Source: Planctomycetaceae bacterium
GTDB taxonomy: Bacteria; Planctomycetota; Planctomycetia; Pirellulales; PNKZ01
Direction of reading: 5' to 3'
NCBI GenBank assembly: GCA_016793115.1
Contig: JAEUIN010000270.1
Coordinates: 1-45,523, forward strand
Length of the DNA: 45,523 nt
Shown here: piece by piece, positions 36,123 through 45,236 of the stretch
How the letters are laid out: each line of letters opens with the position of its first letter
Numbering within the stretch: position 1 is the first letter of the stretch
Program-made: the position numbers and the translations under genes
Notes under the pieces: model-generated
What the model was told of the DNA's origin: nothing
Seen by the model: only the letters and a program-made list of their open reading frames with translations
Database searches by the model: none

Positions 36123-36151
36123 TTGTCTTGCCGGCAAGGCCTCGTCATAAT
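36123..36151 (+). promoter_or_regulatory. Possible sigma70-type promoter for the outer-membrane protein gene
   Basis: TTGTCT (36123-36128) and CATAAT (36146-36151) are separated by 17 bases, the optimal spacing for a housekeeping promoter. The site lies about 87 bases before the ATG at 36238 in the gap between two divergent genes. This is a match to consensus only. Confidence 0.35.
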
Positions 36152-36237
36152 CCCGCCCCCTTCCAGTTGGCGAAAATAACGGGAATTCCGATCTTCGTTT
36201 GCCGGCCCGGCTTTACTTCGGCTGCGGTTTTCTTCCC

Positions 36238-37248
36238 ATGCATTTCACGGCGCGGATTGCGACGCTCTCAATCGTCGTGGGCACGATTTGTTGCCCCGCC
36301 GTGTTCGGACGATCACCGCGACTCAACACAAGTCAGGCTCATGGCAAGTCGGTAGCGCGGACCACGGCGGCATCCGATGAGAACGACGACGAAGTTGTTG
36401 ATCTGGAGGTAATCGAGGCCGATGTCGCCGTACGGCAGGTTGCGGCCCCGCCGATACCGACCCAATTAGGCGATGATATTCTGCAAGACACTCTCTCGCC
36501 GCATGAGTCGGTCGTCGAAGCAGCACCGCCGATTTATTCGCACGATCCTTCCGGCGGGCCGCTGACGACAACGGAGCCAGATTCGTCACAAGTGCAACCG
36601 TACCGAGGTGGAGGCGCTCAGACGCCTCATCAGCATCGGCTGCGCGCACACTTGGAGAATCGCCCGCGGCAGACGCCGCTACAGACCGAGAGTTGGCTCA
36701 ATCGGCCGTACGGGATGAGCTATTTCGTGGGTGCGTTGTTTCTCGCCGATCCACTGCCCGGCCTCGTCGGCGGCGATCCGGGCGTCACTTACGGCGGTCG
36801 TCTCAGCTGGGATATGAGTCCGACGTTCGGAGTCGAAACGCGCATCGCCGGAGCTTCGAATGGAGTAAAGGACCTGTTAGGCGGCGCCGATCTCGCTCCC
36901 GCCGGTTCGTTTTACTGGGACGTCAACTGGATGTGGTATTGGACCGGCGACACACGTTGGCGCCCGTACTTCACGGTCGGCGGCGGCTTGCTCGACATCG
37001 ACTATTACGACGCCTTTCAGCACCGCTACCATAACACGGTGTTCACGCTGCCCTTCGGCGTCGGCATGAAGTACCGTCATAGCACGCGTTTGGCGCTACG
37101 CCTTGATCTGATGGACAACTACGCATTTTCCAGCGGTTTGCAAGGCGACATGCACAACGTCTCGCTCACCGCAGGTATGGAGTTGCGCTTCGGCGGGGCT
37201 CGGCAACGCAATTACTGGCCCTGGAATCCAAGCCGCGGCTGGTGGTGA
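36238..37248 (+). CDS. Putative outer-membrane beta-barrel protein
   Basis: The ATG at 36238 gives 336 residues and starts directly at a signal peptide (MHFTARIATLSIVVGTICCPAVFG). An in-frame ATG at 36199 would put 13 residues before it and is less likely. Residues of about 30-150 are hydrophilic, acidic and Pro/Gln-rich, without recognisable structure. From about 155 the sequence alternates hydrophobic and polar residues with Gly/aromatic turns: SYFVGALFLAD, YGGRLSWDMSPTFGVETRI, YFTVGGGLLDIDYYDAF, FTLPFGVGMKYRH, LALRLDLMDNYAF and SLTAGMELRFGG. This is typical of an eight-stranded OmpA- or OmpW-like barrel. A 15-residue Trp-rich tail follows. It is divergent from the second pilB-like gene; a functional link to the pilus is possible but unproven. 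Confidence 0.7.
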   Translation: MHFTARIATLSIVVGTICCPAVFGRSPRLNTSQAHGKSVARTTAASDENDDEVVDLEVIEADVAVRQVAAPPIPTQLGDDILQDTLSPHESVVEAAPPIYSHDPSGGPLTTTEPDSSQVQPYRGGGAQTPHQHRLRAHLENRPRQTPLQTESWLNRPYGMSYFVGALFLADPLPGLVGGDPGVTYGGRLSWDMSPTFGVETRIAGASNGVKDLLGGADLAPAGSFYWDVNWMWYWTGDTRWRPYFTVGGGLLDIDYYDAFQHRYHNTVFTLPFGVGMKYRHSTRLALRLDLMDNYAFSSGLQGDMHNVSLTAGMELRFGGARQRNYWPWNPSRGWW

Positions 37249-37278
37249 GTCGGTCGTTGCGATTTTCCCACCGGCGCG

Positions 37279-37321
37279 AAAAAAAAGAGCGGCGATACGA
37301 ATTCCTTCGCATCGCCGCTCT
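37279..37321. terminator. Bidirectional terminator between convergent genes
   Basis: AGAGCGGCGAT (37286-37296) pairs with ATCGCCGCTCT (37311-37321) as an 11-bp stem. On the minus strand it is followed by eight T (A at 37279-37286), a strong terminator for the small gene at 37367-37582. On the plus strand TGTTTATT follows, a weaker end for the beta-barrel gene. Confidence 0.8.
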
Positions 37322-37366
37322 GTTTATTCGTTCGACGTCGCATCTCTGCGCGTCGCTGTCGCCGAC

Positions 37367-37582
37367 TTACTCGCGCGGACGCACGGCCCCGGTCAGGCCG
37401 CTGTAGTCTTGTCGGTCTTCCGGGTGCCACAACGGTAGCCCCAGAGCGATCCGACGAGCCAAAACTTCGAGCTTCTCATTCGAACCGGCCGGAGCATCCG
37501 TCGGAACGAATTCACCGGTTACCCGGGGCGAGTAGTCTTCGTCGTGGCCGAACTGCAGAATCGCGTCAAAAACATTACCCAT
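37367..37582 (-). CDS. Small protein of unknown function
   Basis: The 71-residue product starts MGNVFDAILQFGHDEDYSPR and ends with LARRIALGLPLWHPEDRQDYSGLTG. It is acidic, without a signal peptide or membrane segment, and I cannot assign a function. The reasons for calling it real are its even coding composition, a GGAG sequence about 13 bases before the ATG, and a strong terminator on its own strand directly downstream (37279-37321). The 'GLPLWHPEDR' part looks like a conserved motif, seen, I believe, in other short Planctomycete proteins, but this is from memory of the pattern and not a search. Confidence 0.65.
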   Translation of the reverse strand: MGNVFDAILQFGHDEDYSPRVTGEFVPTDAPAGSNEKLEVLARRIALGLPLWHPEDRQDYSGLTGAVRPRE

Positions 37583-38066
37583 CGCTGCACTTCACTCCTC
37601 AATAATCCGCCGCGGCGGCTCCGCTGCTCAGTTGAAGTCCGCTCGCCGCGCCGTCGCTTGATGCGATCTCGGCACGACCCGACTTCGGAGCCGCAGGGCC
37701 CGCCATACTTATCTCAAGTCCTGGCCGGACCGAAACAAACCAGCGTCTCGGTCATACGACGGCCGTACTCAATCACACCGATGCCAAGTGATACGAAGCG
37801 GAGGCGGTAGGGTTCGTTCCGCTTCACTCTCTGGGCGGCGAAGCATCGGGCGTTCGAAAGCGTCCTATTATTCGTGCGTGTCTAGCGATGTCAAATTTTT
37901 CTGAGATCTATTTGATCAAATAATCGATGTTGCCGCTAACTGGAGGGGGTGTTGGCCGCGACACTAAGCTGCCTTACTACAATTACTTAGATCCATTTAC
38001 GGTCGCTCGGCGACATCTTCGGCTACTATTGGGCTTGCGCATTTTTTAACAAGGAAAGATTGCCCT
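37583..38066. other. Intergenic region with an AT-rich palindrome
   Basis: No convincing gene is present in these 484 bases. A minus-strand frame from a GTG at 37827 to a TGA at 37714-37716 (37 codons, ending MTETLVCFGPART) has plausible codon use and could be a small gene or the remnant of one. TATTTGATCAAATA (37909-37922) is a perfect 14-bp AT-rich palindrome in an otherwise GC-rich region, about 145 bases upstream of the YjbQ-family gene, and could be a regulator-binding site. Confidence 0.4.
37909..37922. promoter_or_regulatory. Perfect AT-rich palindrome, possible operator
   Basis: TATTTGATCAAATA is self-complementary over 14 bases. The core TTTGATCAAA recalls the TTGAT/ATCAA half-sites of FNR/CRP-family regulators but lacks their four-base spacer, so the regulator is not assigned. 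It lies between the small gene at 37367-37582 and the YjbQ-family gene and could act on either. Confidence 0.3.
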
Positions 38067-38495
38067 ATGTGGCTTCATCGCGAAGTTCGCCTGCGTCCGT
38101 ACCGGCGCGGTTTCCATCTCATCACATCGAGCGTGGTCGACGCATTGCCTGAACTTCGCGAAATCCAAGTCGGCCTGCTCCATGTCTTCATCAAGCACAC
38201 GTCGGCCTCGATCACGATCAATGAAAACGCCGATCCTGATGTGCCCGCCGACATGGAGTCGGCTGTCAATGCCGTCGCCCCGGAAGATTTTCCCTACACG
38301 CATACGGTCGAAGGCCCCGACGACATGCCCGCCCACGTGAAATCGGTGCTCATCGGCAGTTCGGTGAGCATTCCGATCCACGCGGGCAAGCTCTGCCTCG
38401 GCACTTGGCAAGGCATCTATTTGGGTGAACACCGCGACCGTGCGAGCGGTCGCACATTGGTGTGCACGCTCCATGGCGACGCGAGTTCGCCGTAA
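38067..38495 (+). CDS. YjbQ-family protein (UPF0047)
   Basis: The 142-residue product matches the YjbQ family over its full length. It contains IKHTSASITINENADPDV (about residues 43-60), which is the family signature with the conserved His, then HVKSVLIGSSVSIPI and the second signature GKLCLGTWQGIYLGEHRDR near the C-terminus. Members form trimers and have been linked to weak thiamine-phosphate synthase activity; the cellular role is uncertain. AAGGAAAG lies about ten bases before the ATG at 38067, a good ribosome-binding site. There is no signal peptide. It ends five bases before a convergent gene. Confidence 0.92.
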   Translation: MWLHREVRLRPYRRGFHLITSSVVDALPELREIQVGLLHVFIKHTSASITINENADPDVPADMESAVNAVAPEDFPYTHTVEGPDDMPAHVKSVLIGSSVSIPIHAGKLCLGTWQGIYLGEHRDRASGRTLVCTLHGDASSP

Positions 38496-38500
38496 GTGGC

Positions 38501-39688
38501 TCACGTCTCCGAATCGGACCTTGGCGGCTGTTCTGCGGCGATCGGCTGGACACGTCGCAGCTCATAGCTGAATGCCCCGAGCAGCGTGCCGCGTTCGACG
38601 GAGTGGCATTCCAGACACGACCTTCCGGCCCGCAGGGCACCAAGCATTCGTACCGTGTTCGGCTTTTCGTCGACCACGAGGTCTTCGTCGGTTTGAAGGC
38701 TTTTCAGCGAACCGGCTTCGAAGGCGTCGAGCGCGCGCGTCGGTACGTTCTTCAATTGATCCATTTGCGGCAATTGGTCGCTCACGTAGACTCGCGGCTC
38801 CGGATGCTTCAGCAGGCTCACGAGTTCCAGCTTCGCGACGAGCCATTGTCGTTCGACCGAGTCGGACTCGGCGATCTTCGGCATCGATTGAAAGCCGTGG
38901 GCTTCGAAGCCGACGACGTAGTCGCGCCCTTTCGCATATCCCAAGCGGTCTTGGTCGACGAACTGCGCCACCCCGGAATCGTGCAAGTTGTAACCATGCG
39001 AAGCGGCGGGAAACCGCGCTCCCGTCGACGGCTCGGCGGCCGATGAAACCGCAACCGCTCCGTCGACTCTCGGCAGCGGAACCGACCGTACTTCCGGCAA
39101 GGTGATTCGGGAAGGCTGAAAGACCGGTTCCGCCATGCGGCTGACTCCGAAGTTTCGGGCACGTGAGAACGAACCGAAGTTGTCGGCGTGCAGCATGTAC
39201 AGTTGACGTTGCCGGCTCCGGCGGCTGCGCCATTCGCTTTCGTTTTCCCTCGATTCCAATCGCGCGGCGACATGCGGCGCAAGCTGCCGATCCGCCTGTC
39301 GATGGTTCGCGACGACGATTGCCGGCTCGTAGGCCAATCGCTCGGCCACGGACGTGACAGGATAGCGGAGCCGCAATTCGGCGCGCTCTTGTTCCTCAGT
39401 CCACCACTCGACCGTCGCATAGGCGTAGGGCGCGAGAAATGCGAAGACGATGATCCCCCGCAAGACCTGCGGCCTCAGACACGTGAGCGGCCACAGAAGC
39501 GTTCCCAGCGCGAGGAGGAGAATCTGCTGCGCCATCGGCAGCGACATGATTCCGACCGACCAGATCAAGCCGCAGAAACTCACTGCGAGGCCGATAAAAA
39601 AGCCGGTCCAACGATGTTTGGCGAGAAACCAAACTAGAAGCGAAACGAGTAATGAACTCCCCAGCGACAACGCGAGCCATGCAGCCAT
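38501..39688 (-). CDS. Membrane protein with a single C-terminal CxxCH motif
   Basis: The 395-residue product has four N-terminal hydrophobic segments (about residues 4-23, 29-49, 53-71 and 77-92), a long hydrophilic middle part with no domain I recognise, and near the C-terminus C358LECH362 followed by SVERGTLLGAFSYEL. CxxCH is the covalent heme c attachment motif. A distal Met ligand is not evident, so this may be a one-heme anchor with a second His ligand or not a classical cytochrome. The large domain would need to be outside the cytoplasm for heme attachment. AAGGAG six bases before the ATG at 39688 gives a firm start. It is convergent with the YjbQ-family gene. The function is unknown. 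Confidence 0.7.
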   Translation of the reverse strand: MAAWLALSLGSSLLVSLLVWFLAKHRWTGFFIGLAVSFCGLIWSVGIMSLPMAQQILLLALGTLLWPLTCLRPQVLRGIIVFAFLAPYAYATVEWWTEEQERAELRLRYPVTSVAERLAYEPAIVVANHRQADRQLAPHVAARLESRENESEWRSRRSRQRQLYMLHADNFGSFSRARNFGVSRMAEPVFQPSRITLPEVRSVPLPRVDGAVAVSSAAEPSTGARFPAASHGYNLHDSGVAQFVDQDRLGYAKGRDYVVGFEAHGFQSMPKIAESDSVERQWLVAKLELVSLLKHPEPRVYVSDQLPQMDQLKNVPTRALDAFEAGSLKSLQTDEDLVVDEKPNTVRMLGALRAGRSCLECHSVERGTLLGAFSYELRRVQPIAAEQPPRSDSET

Positions 39689-39820
39689 CGGATTCTCCTT
39701 CGCGGCGACCGGCGCAGAACGCGACGATCTGAATACCGCGTATCGACCGTAGAAAGGAGCCCCAGCCCGTGTCGAACTTCATCCTAAACGCAGCCGCGCG
39801 CTTTGCACGAACTGCGCAAG

Positions 39821-39859
39821 AAAAAAGCGAGCGGCGACTTTTGCAGCCGCCTCTCGCTT
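39821..39859 (-). terminator. Rho-independent terminator of wrbA
   Basis: AAGCGAGCGGCG (39825-39836) pairs with CGCCTCTCGCTT (39848-39859) with one or two mismatches. On the minus strand the stem is followed by a run of six T (A at 39821-39826). It lies about 30 bases after the stop codon of wrbA. Confidence 0.7.
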
Positions 39860-39885
39860 AGAGTCTTCGTTGTCGAGTTTTATTC

Positions 39886-40503
39886 TTATTTCTTCAATTT
39901 GCTCGCAATTGTCGCCACATGCACCCCTTGGGCCCGCGCGATCGCTAGCTCGTTCGCCGTCGGTTGGCGTTCCCCCTTCGGCCCGGCGATTGTGCCCGCG
40001 CCGTACGGACTGCCGCCGGTAATCTCGTCTAGGTTGAGCAGTTCCTTCGTGCTGTAGGGAACGCCGGCGATCACCATCCCCTGGTGATAGAAGAAGGTCG
40101 ACAACGTGAGAATCGTCGTCTCTTGGCCGCCGTGAGCGCTCGCGGTCGAGGTGAATGCGCTACCCACTTTGCCGATCAGCGCCCCCGAATTCCAAAGTCC
40201 GCCCGTGTTGTCGAGGAAGGCCCGCATTTGGGCCGTGGCCGAACCGTATCGGGTCGGCGTGCCGAGAATGATCGCGTCGGCGTCGGCCAAGTGCTTGGGA
40301 TCGGCGATCGGGATGTGTGCGAACGCCTTCTTCGCTTCCACGGCGTGCATCTTTTCGAGCACTTCTTGCGGCAACGTCTCGGCGACCTGGAAGATCTCCA
40401 CTTCCACCCCGGCGACCGACTTCGCTCCTTCGGCCACCGCCTCGGCGAGCTTAAACACGTGGCCGTAAGTGCTATAGAAAATGATCTGAACTTTGACGCT
40501 CAT
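39886..40503 (-). CDS. wrbA: NAD(P)H:quinone oxidoreductase, WrbA family
   Basis: The 205-residue flavodoxin-like protein carries the FMN phosphate loop [13 protein letters not shown] (about residues 10-22), then [52 protein letters not shown] and the C-terminal [12 protein letters not shown] block, all typical of WrbA (type IV NAD(P)H:quinone oxidoreductase). It reduces quinones by two electrons, using FMN, in the cytoplasm, and is usually linked to oxidative stress. AAGGAG seven bases before the ATG at 40503 sets the start. A terminator follows. The sulfatase upstream is on the same strand, with an 84-base gap. Confidence 0.95.
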   Translation of the reverse strand: MSVKVQIIFYSTYGHVFKLAEAVAEGAKSVAGVEVEIFQVAETLPQEVLEKMHAVEAKKAFAHIPIADPKHLADADAIILGTPTRYGSATAQMRAFLDNTGGLWNSGALIGKVGSAFTSTASAHGGQETTILTLSTFFYHQGMVIAGVPYSTKELLNLDEITGGSPYGAGTIAGPKGERQPTANELAIARAQGVHVATIASKLKK

Positions 40504-40587
40504 AAAGACGCTCCTTCGAGTGAGGTTCGTTCGCGGTATCGGGCGAATCTTGCCGAGGGCATGCGACGCGGGCGATCGACGTCTTGC

Positions 40588-42201
40588 TCAGCGGATCTTC
40601 GCGTCGGGCAGCGTTTGCTTCACGCCTTCGTCGAGCGGCATCGTATCCTTCTCGATCCCCGACTCCTTCATCAACCGAGCCAATTCCGCTTGCAACTCCC
40701 GGACCGTGCCTGCTTGCGTCGGGTCGTCGATCAGGTTCTTCGTCTCGCCGGGGTCGGTCTTCAGATCGTAGAGTTCGGCCTTGTGGCGATCCGGTCCGCC
40801 GTCGCCGTGCGGGTAGTGAATGTATTTCCAACGCTCCGTCCGCACGCCGCGGACGTTCGGCGTATACGGAAACTGCTTCTCATAGTTGTATTCGTAGAAC
40901 CAGCTCTTGCGCCAGTTCGGGTCGGCGCCGTCGCGAACTAGCGTCACCCAGGAGCGGCCGTCCACTTGCGGCAGCGGCGGCAGTCCGCAAAGTTCGAGCA
41001 AGCTCGGGGCGACGTCGAGCGTCAGCGCCTGCTCTTCCACAACCGCTCCCGGTCGTTCGGTCGGAGCCTCTACGCGAGAGTTGACTCCGATCGAAGCTTG
41101 CGTCGTAAGTGCCTTGCTGCCAAAGGGTTTAAGGCCCGGGTAACGCACGATCAGAGGAATGCGGATACTCGCTTCATGCATGGTCCGTTTGTCGACCATG
41201 CCGTGCTCGCCGTTGAGCAAGCCGTTGTCGCCCATGAAGACGAACACCGTGTCGTCGAGCACGTTCATCGCCTCCAGTTGGGCCCGGAGCCGGGCCACCG
41301 AATCGTCGACCGATTGAATCGTCCCCCAGTAGGCCCGCGTCATGGCGGCGAAATCCTTCACCGCCGCCGGGCTGTCGTCGGGAAACTTCTTGCGCCACTC
41401 AAACAGCGGGCCGTAGATGCCGTGCCACGTGTAGAGCCGATCCTTGATCCAACTCGGCTTGTCGTCGAGCGCGACCGCCGTCGCCGGGTACTTAATCTCG
41501 ACGTCGTCGAATGAGTGCTCGTACTTCGGTTCCGGCGTGTAGAAGCTGTGCGGCGCCTTCTGGCCGAGCATCAGGAGAAACGGCTTCGAGCCGTCGCGCT
41601 TCTTCAGCCAATCCACCGAGAGGTCCGTCACCACATGCGTGTAGTAACCGGGGATCACGCGGCGCTCGCCGTCGACGTTGAACTCCGTGTCGAAGTACTT
41701 CCCCTGTCCTTTGTGCGTGGCGAAGTAGTCGAAGCCGGGGCGCTTCTCGTCGTTCTCTTCCCCCATGTGCCACTTGCCGATGTAGGCCGTCTCGTAGCCT
41801 GCCGCTTGCATCACGCGCGGAAACGTCGGCAAGTCGGCCGGCAACTCCGTGAAGTTGTTCACCACGCCGTGGCGATGGGCGTAAACTCCGCTCAAGATCG
41901 AAGCTCGGCTCGGCGAGCAGAGCGACGTCGTGCAAAACATATTGGCGAAGCGCACGCCTTCGGCCGCCAGTCGATCGATGTTCGGCGTCTTCAAATGCTT
42001 CTGGCCGTAGCAGCCGAGCGCGTCGTCGCGCAGGTCGTCGCAGAGCACGAACACAACGTTGGGGTGCTTGCCGTTGCCGGCTTTGCTTTCGGCCGCCGCG
42101 GCTTGAGTCATGGCCGCCGTCGCGATCGCAACGCCGGTCAGGAATCCGAGCACGGCGCCGGTCGGCAAGCGTACAGGCAATGGTCGGAGAAGAGCTCTCA
42201 T
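40588..42201 (-). CDS. Exported sulfatase (formylglycine type)
   Basis: The ATG at 42201 with GAGG upstream gives 537 residues with a signal peptide (about 1-38, ending AAAAES). The frame is open to 42336 but the added residues precede the signal and cross into the divergent gene's leader region. [18 protein letters not shown] (Asp55, Asp56) binds the metal, [11 protein letters not shown] follows, and C95SPSR is the C-x-P-S-R site where Cys is converted to formylglycine. Further blocks ([17 protein letters not shown]) and the C-terminal [13 protein letters not shown] are those of iduronate-2-sulfatase-like enzymes. It probably removes sulfate from a sulfated polysaccharide in the periplasm. 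The exact substrate is not predictable. Sulfatases are numerous in Planctomycetes. Confidence 0.93.
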   Translation of the reverse strand: MRALLRPLPVRLPTGAVLGFLTGVAIATAAMTQAAAAESKAGNGKHPNVVFVLCDDLRDDALGCYGQKHLKTPNIDRLAAEGVRFANMFCTTSLCSPSRASILSGVYAHRHGVVNNFTELPADLPTFPRVMQAAGYETAYIGKWHMGEENDEKRPGFDYFATHKGQGKYFDTEFNVDGERRVIPGYYTHVVTDLSVDWLKKRDGSKPFLLMLGQKAPHSFYTPEPKYEHSFDDVEIKYPATAVALDDKPSWIKDRLYTWHGIYGPLFEWRKKFPDDSPAAVKDFAAMTRAYWGTIQSVDDSVARLRAQLEAMNVLDDTVFVFMGDNGLLNGEHGMVDKRTMHEASIRIPLIVRYPGLKPFGSKALTTQASIGVNSRVEAPTERPGAVVEEQALTLDVAPSLLELCGLPPLPQVDGRSWVTLVRDGADPNWRKSWFYEYNYEKQFPYTPNVRGVRTERWKYIHYPHGDGGPDRHKAELYDLKTDPGETKNLIDDPTQAGTVRELQAELARLMKESGIEKDTMPLDEGVKQTLPDAKIR

Positions 42202-42377
42202 GACAAACCTCGGGCGGCGATAAACGAGCGAAGCGACGTCGTCGCAGGGCGCGAAACTCGCTACCCTGGTCGCCGATTTTGGTCGGCCCGCCCGCGACCC
42301 ACAAGGGCCTGCCCAAAGTTCGCTCGGCGATTTCATTGCGCCGTCAACCGTTTCCTGAACCGCGGAGCCCTGCGTCC

Positions 42378-43571
42378 ATGGCGACGACTTCGCTCGATCG
42401 ACTCCGGCTCCGCGGCGATGGGCATCGTCGTCGCCGGGCGAGCGCGCGATCGATCACCGCGCCCGCCGACGCTTTGTCGCACGACGTCGCCGTTTATCGG
42501 CCGTTCGGCGCGTTGCGCTTCACGCTGGCGCTCGTCGTGGCCTTCGATCATTGCCGCATTCTCGGCGGCGAAGCTTTGGCCGCGGCCGTCGGTCCGTGGG
42601 TCGTCGGCAATCTCGGCGTGTTTTCGTTCTTCATTCTGTCGGGCTTCATCATCGCCGATGCGCTCCACAGCTACTACGCCGGCCGCACCCGCGCGTTTCT
42701 CGCGAATCGGCTGCTCCGTTTGATCCCGCCGTATGTCGCGGCCGTGCTGGTTTCGATCGCCGTCCACGTTTGGCTCTCGAGCGTCGCGACGCCGCGCTTC
42801 ATCGCCTACGACGCGCCGCCGCCCGGCATGTACTCCGCGCGCAATCTGGCGATCAATGCCGTCTTGCCGTTCGCCTGGTACGGGCTCGGCGACGTCGGCC
42901 TCTGGCCCGACTATCCCTTTGTGCGCTACGCGTGGGCGATCAGCGTCGAGTTCTGGTTCTACGGCTACATGGCCGTCTGCTTTGCGTGCTACCGATTCAT
43001 CGCAGCGAAGTTCACGCAAGGCGTCCTGGCGTGGGGCCTGCGCCGAGCCGCGGCCGTCGCCGGGTTCGTCGGCGTTTGCGTCTGCTACGACGCATTTTGG
43101 AGCACGCGTTGGAATTGGCTCTACCCGTTCTATTACGGGCCCTACTTTGCACTCGGCGTCGCTCTCTACTTTGCCGTCCGGCGTCGCAGCCTGCTCGGTG
43201 CGGCCGGCGTCGTGGTGTTCGGCACGCTCGCGTTTCGGCACTACATTCCTTATTCCTACTCGACTCATCAGGCCGAGGTCGGCGCGTGGCTGCTGCTCGG
43301 CATGGTGCCTGCCGCGGCCGTGCTCGATCGGCTCCGGCTTTCCGCTCGGTGGCAACATTGGGATCGTCGCCTCGGCGACTTGTCGTACCCGCTCTATCTC
43401 AACCACTACGCCGTCTCGATCCTGTTTCTCTCGTTGTGCGACGAGCGCCGGCCGGCCGTGCTCGTGGGGTGCCTCGTCGCCTCGACCCTCGCAGCGATCG
43501 GCCTGACGCAGCTCGTCGAACCGCTGACGCGCTCGCTGCGCGATCGCTTTCGCGGAGCCGTGTTACGCTAG
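42378..43571 (+). CDS. Acyltransferase-3 family membrane protein
   Basis: From the ATG at 42378 the product has 397 residues and about ten hydrophobic segments. [15 protein letters not shown] (about 48-62), [18 protein letters not shown] (about 79-96) and the following [16 protein letters not shown] are hallmark motifs of the acyltransferase-3 (OafA/YrhL-like) family; the His of FDH is the likely catalytic residue. [19 protein letters not shown] near the C-terminus is also typical. Such enzymes O-acetylate polysaccharides or lipids at the inner membrane. The frame is open 33 codons upstream, but the ATG at 42378 is preferred because the earlier part overlaps the divergent sulfatase promoter region. 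The arginine-rich N-terminus before the first membrane helix is about 45 residues long. Confidence 0.88.
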   Translation: MATTSLDRLRLRGDGHRRRRASARSITAPADALSHDVAVYRPFGALRFTLALVVAFDHCRILGGEALAAAVGPWVVGNLGVFSFFILSGFIIADALHSYYAGRTRAFLANRLLRLIPPYVAAVLVSIAVHVWLSSVATPRFIAYDAPPPGMYSARNLAINAVLPFAWYGLGDVGLWPDYPFVRYAWAISVEFWFYGYMAVCFACYRFIAAKFTQGVLAWGLRRAAAVAGFVGVCVCYDAFWSTRWNWLYPFYYGPYFALGVALYFAVRRRSLLGAAGVVVFGTLAFRHYIPYSYSTHQAEVGAWLLLGMVPAAAVLDRLRLSARWQHWDRRLGDLSYPLYLNHYAVSILFLSLCDERRPAVLVGCLVASTLAAIGLTQLVEPLTRSLRDRFRGAVLR

Positions 43572-43741
43572 CGGGCCGCAACGGCGCTTCGGAAGTCGTG
43601 CCGCGGCCATTACCTCGGCATTTTCCGGGCTTTTCTCACGTTGTCGCCAACAGGCGGCCGGCGACTTACAATGGGCGCGTCGCGAGCGCCGCCGCGCCGG
43701 CGATCGATGCAACGTAAGACTACAGAACGCGAGAGATTTCC

Positions 43742-44656
43742 ATGACGCCCGACGACCGCACCGCCGACGGACTGCCGCACTTCAATCGCCGCCGTATGAT
43801 GCAATCCGCGCTGGCCGGGGCCGCCGGTTTGTCGCTCGCCGCCGGTTCGTCGCCGGCTTGCGCCGACGACGGCGAATACAAGATCAAGAACGGCCGCATT
43901 CGCCAGTCGATCGTGGCCTGGTGCTTCAAGCCGCTGGGCATCCCGCAACTCGCCGAAATCGCCAAGGCCCAAGGCTACGAGTCGATCGAACTCGTGCCGG
44001 CCGAGCATTGGTCGTTCTTGAAAGATCAAGGCTTGCGCTGCGCGATCGGCAGCAGCCACGGCTTCGCCAAAGGCTTCGCGCACACGGAAGAGCATGAACA
44101 GTGCCTGCAAGTCTTGAAGCGCGAACTCGATCTCGCCGCCGCGCACGACGTGCCGAGCATCATCACCTTCTCCGGCTTTCGCCGCGAACTCACCACGGAA
44201 GACGGCGTTAAGAACATGGTCGCCGGCTTGAAGAAGATCGTCGGCTACGCGGAAGAGAAGAACGTGACGCTGTGCTTGGAGATGCTCAACTCCCGCGTCC
44301 CCGTCGAGATGAAAGGCCATCCCGACTATTTCTGCGACGACATGGATCTGACGATCGACATCATCAAGCAAGTCGGCTCGCCCCGCTTGAAGGTGCTGTT
44401 CGACGTCTACCACGTGCAGATCATGCAGGGGGACGTGATCACGCGGATCAAGCAATATCACGAATATGTCGGCCACTACCACACGGCCGGCAATCCGGGC
44501 CGCAACGAGATCGACGACACCCAAGAAATCAACTACCCGGGCATCATGCGGGCGATCGCCGAAACGAAGTACGACGCCTACGTCGGCCAGGAGTTCATCC
44601 CGCTCCGCGACGCGCGAAAGTCGCTCGCCGAAGCGGCGCAGTTGTGCGATGTCTAA
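43742..44656 (+). CDS. Tat-exported hydroxypyruvate-isomerase-like TIM-barrel protein
   Basis: The 304-residue product has a twin-arginine-type leader (FNRRRMMQSALAGAAGLSLAAG, residues 14-35), then an AP-endonuclease-2/xylose-isomerase-like TIM barrel. The metal-binding set of hydroxypyruvate isomerase-type enzymes can be read: Glu180 in CLEML, Asp221 and His224 in FDVYH, His247 in VGHYHTAGNPGRNE, and Glu284 in VGQEF. It is therefore probably an isomerase or epimerase acting on sugars or small hydroxyketo acids, but exported. Annotation as hydroxypyruvate isomerase is by family only. GAGAG six bases before the ATG at 43742 is a clear ribosome-binding site. A 117-bp hairpin repeat follows 13 bases after the stop codon. 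Confidence 0.88.
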   Translation: MTPDDRTADGLPHFNRRRMMQSALAGAAGLSLAAGSSPACADDGEYKIKNGRIRQSIVAWCFKPLGIPQLAEIAKAQGYESIELVPAEHWSFLKDQGLRCAIGSSHGFAKGFAHTEEHEQCLQVLKRELDLAAAHDVPSIITFSGFRRELTTEDGVKNMVAGLKKIVGYAEEKNVTLCLEMLNSRVPVEMKGHPDYFCDDMDLTIDIIKQVGSPRLKVLFDVYHVQIMQGDVITRIKQYHEYVGHYHTAGNPGRNEIDDTQEINYPGIMRAIAETKYDAYVGQEFIPLRDARKSLAEAAQLCDV

Positions 44657-44669
44657 TCCGCGTCTCCGT

Positions 44670-44786
44670 GTTTTAGCCCCCGGTTCTTCAAACCGGGGGC
44701 AGACGACGTTGTGACTTCTTAAGATTCGATCGTCGTTTAGAAAACGTAGTCGATTGCCCCCGGCATAAAGTGCCGAGGGCTAAGAC
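44670..44786. repeat. 117-bp double-hairpin repeat, copy 1
   Basis: The left arm GTTTTA plus GCCCCCGGTT (44676-44685), loop CTTCA, and AACCGGGGGC (44691-44700) makes a perfect 10-bp hairpin. A 50-base centre follows, and then the right arm, the same unit inverted: GCCCCCGGCA (44756-44765), loop TAAAG, TGCCGAGGGC (44771-44780, one mismatch) and TAAGAC. It thus has terminal inverted repeats that are hairpins, like paired REP units (BIME). It lies between the isomerase-like gene and the small exported protein. Confidence 0.85.
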
Positions 44787-44815
44787 AGAAGAGACAGAAG
44801 AGAATTTCAACAACG

Positions 44816-45211
44816 ATGAGGCGTCCGATGTTTTCTCTGAAATCTTGGCTGCGAACTTTGTGTGCGGCGGCGATCGTTTGCGGTTCCGCCGCGAGCGCGT
44901 CGGCCTTTGAATGGGTCTCGAAGATCGACCTCTCCGTCGAGCAAGACTCGCAGCTCGTACGCGACCTGCCCAACAACGGCTTCGTGCCGATCTATTCCAA
45001 GGTCACCGTCGGCGCGGAGAACAAACTGAGCATCGACGTCGTCTACGCCAAGCCGCTCGACGTCGAATGGCAGTACCGTCGCTACGACGACTACGACTAT
45101 GGACCGAAGGCGGAGGAATTCGTCGAGAACGGCTTCAAGCTCGTCTCTCATCAGACGTATCTGGTGGAGAACGTCACCTGGCACTGCGCGATCTGGCACA
45201 AGGCGAAGTAG
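44816..45211 (+). CDS. Small exported protein of unknown function
   Basis: The 131-residue product has a signal peptide (about residues 5-30, ending SASAFEW) and a mature part of about 100 residues with alternating polar and hydrophobic residues (LSIDVVYAKPLDVEW, YRRYDDYDYG, LVENVTWHCAIW). It contains no domain I recognise. The start could be the ATG at 44816 or the one at 44828, which has GAGG six bases upstream; both leave the signal peptide intact. The single Cys near the C-terminus would be exported. The gene is flanked on both sides by copies of the same 117-bp repeat, which is unusual and makes the cassette a possible mobile unit, although no transposase is present. Confidence 0.65.
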   Translation: MRRPMFSLKSWLRTLCAAAIVCGSAASASAFEWVSKIDLSVEQDSQLVRDLPNNGFVPIYSKVTVGAENKLSIDVVYAKPLDVEWQYRRYDDYDYGPKAEEFVENGFKLVSHQTYLVENVTWHCAIWHKAK

Positions 45212-45236
45212 GTGCGAGTGCGCCGAGTCGTACCAG

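Noticed and set aside
41515..42723. 402-codon plus-strand frame over the sulfatase start
   Set aside because: It covers the sulfatase coding region in antisense and has no recognisable motif, while the sulfatase is intact.
42333..43406. 357-codon minus-strand frame opposite the acyltransferase
   Set aside because: The plus-strand protein has clear acyltransferase-3 motifs; the antisense frame is Arg/Asp/Glu-rich and without a domain.
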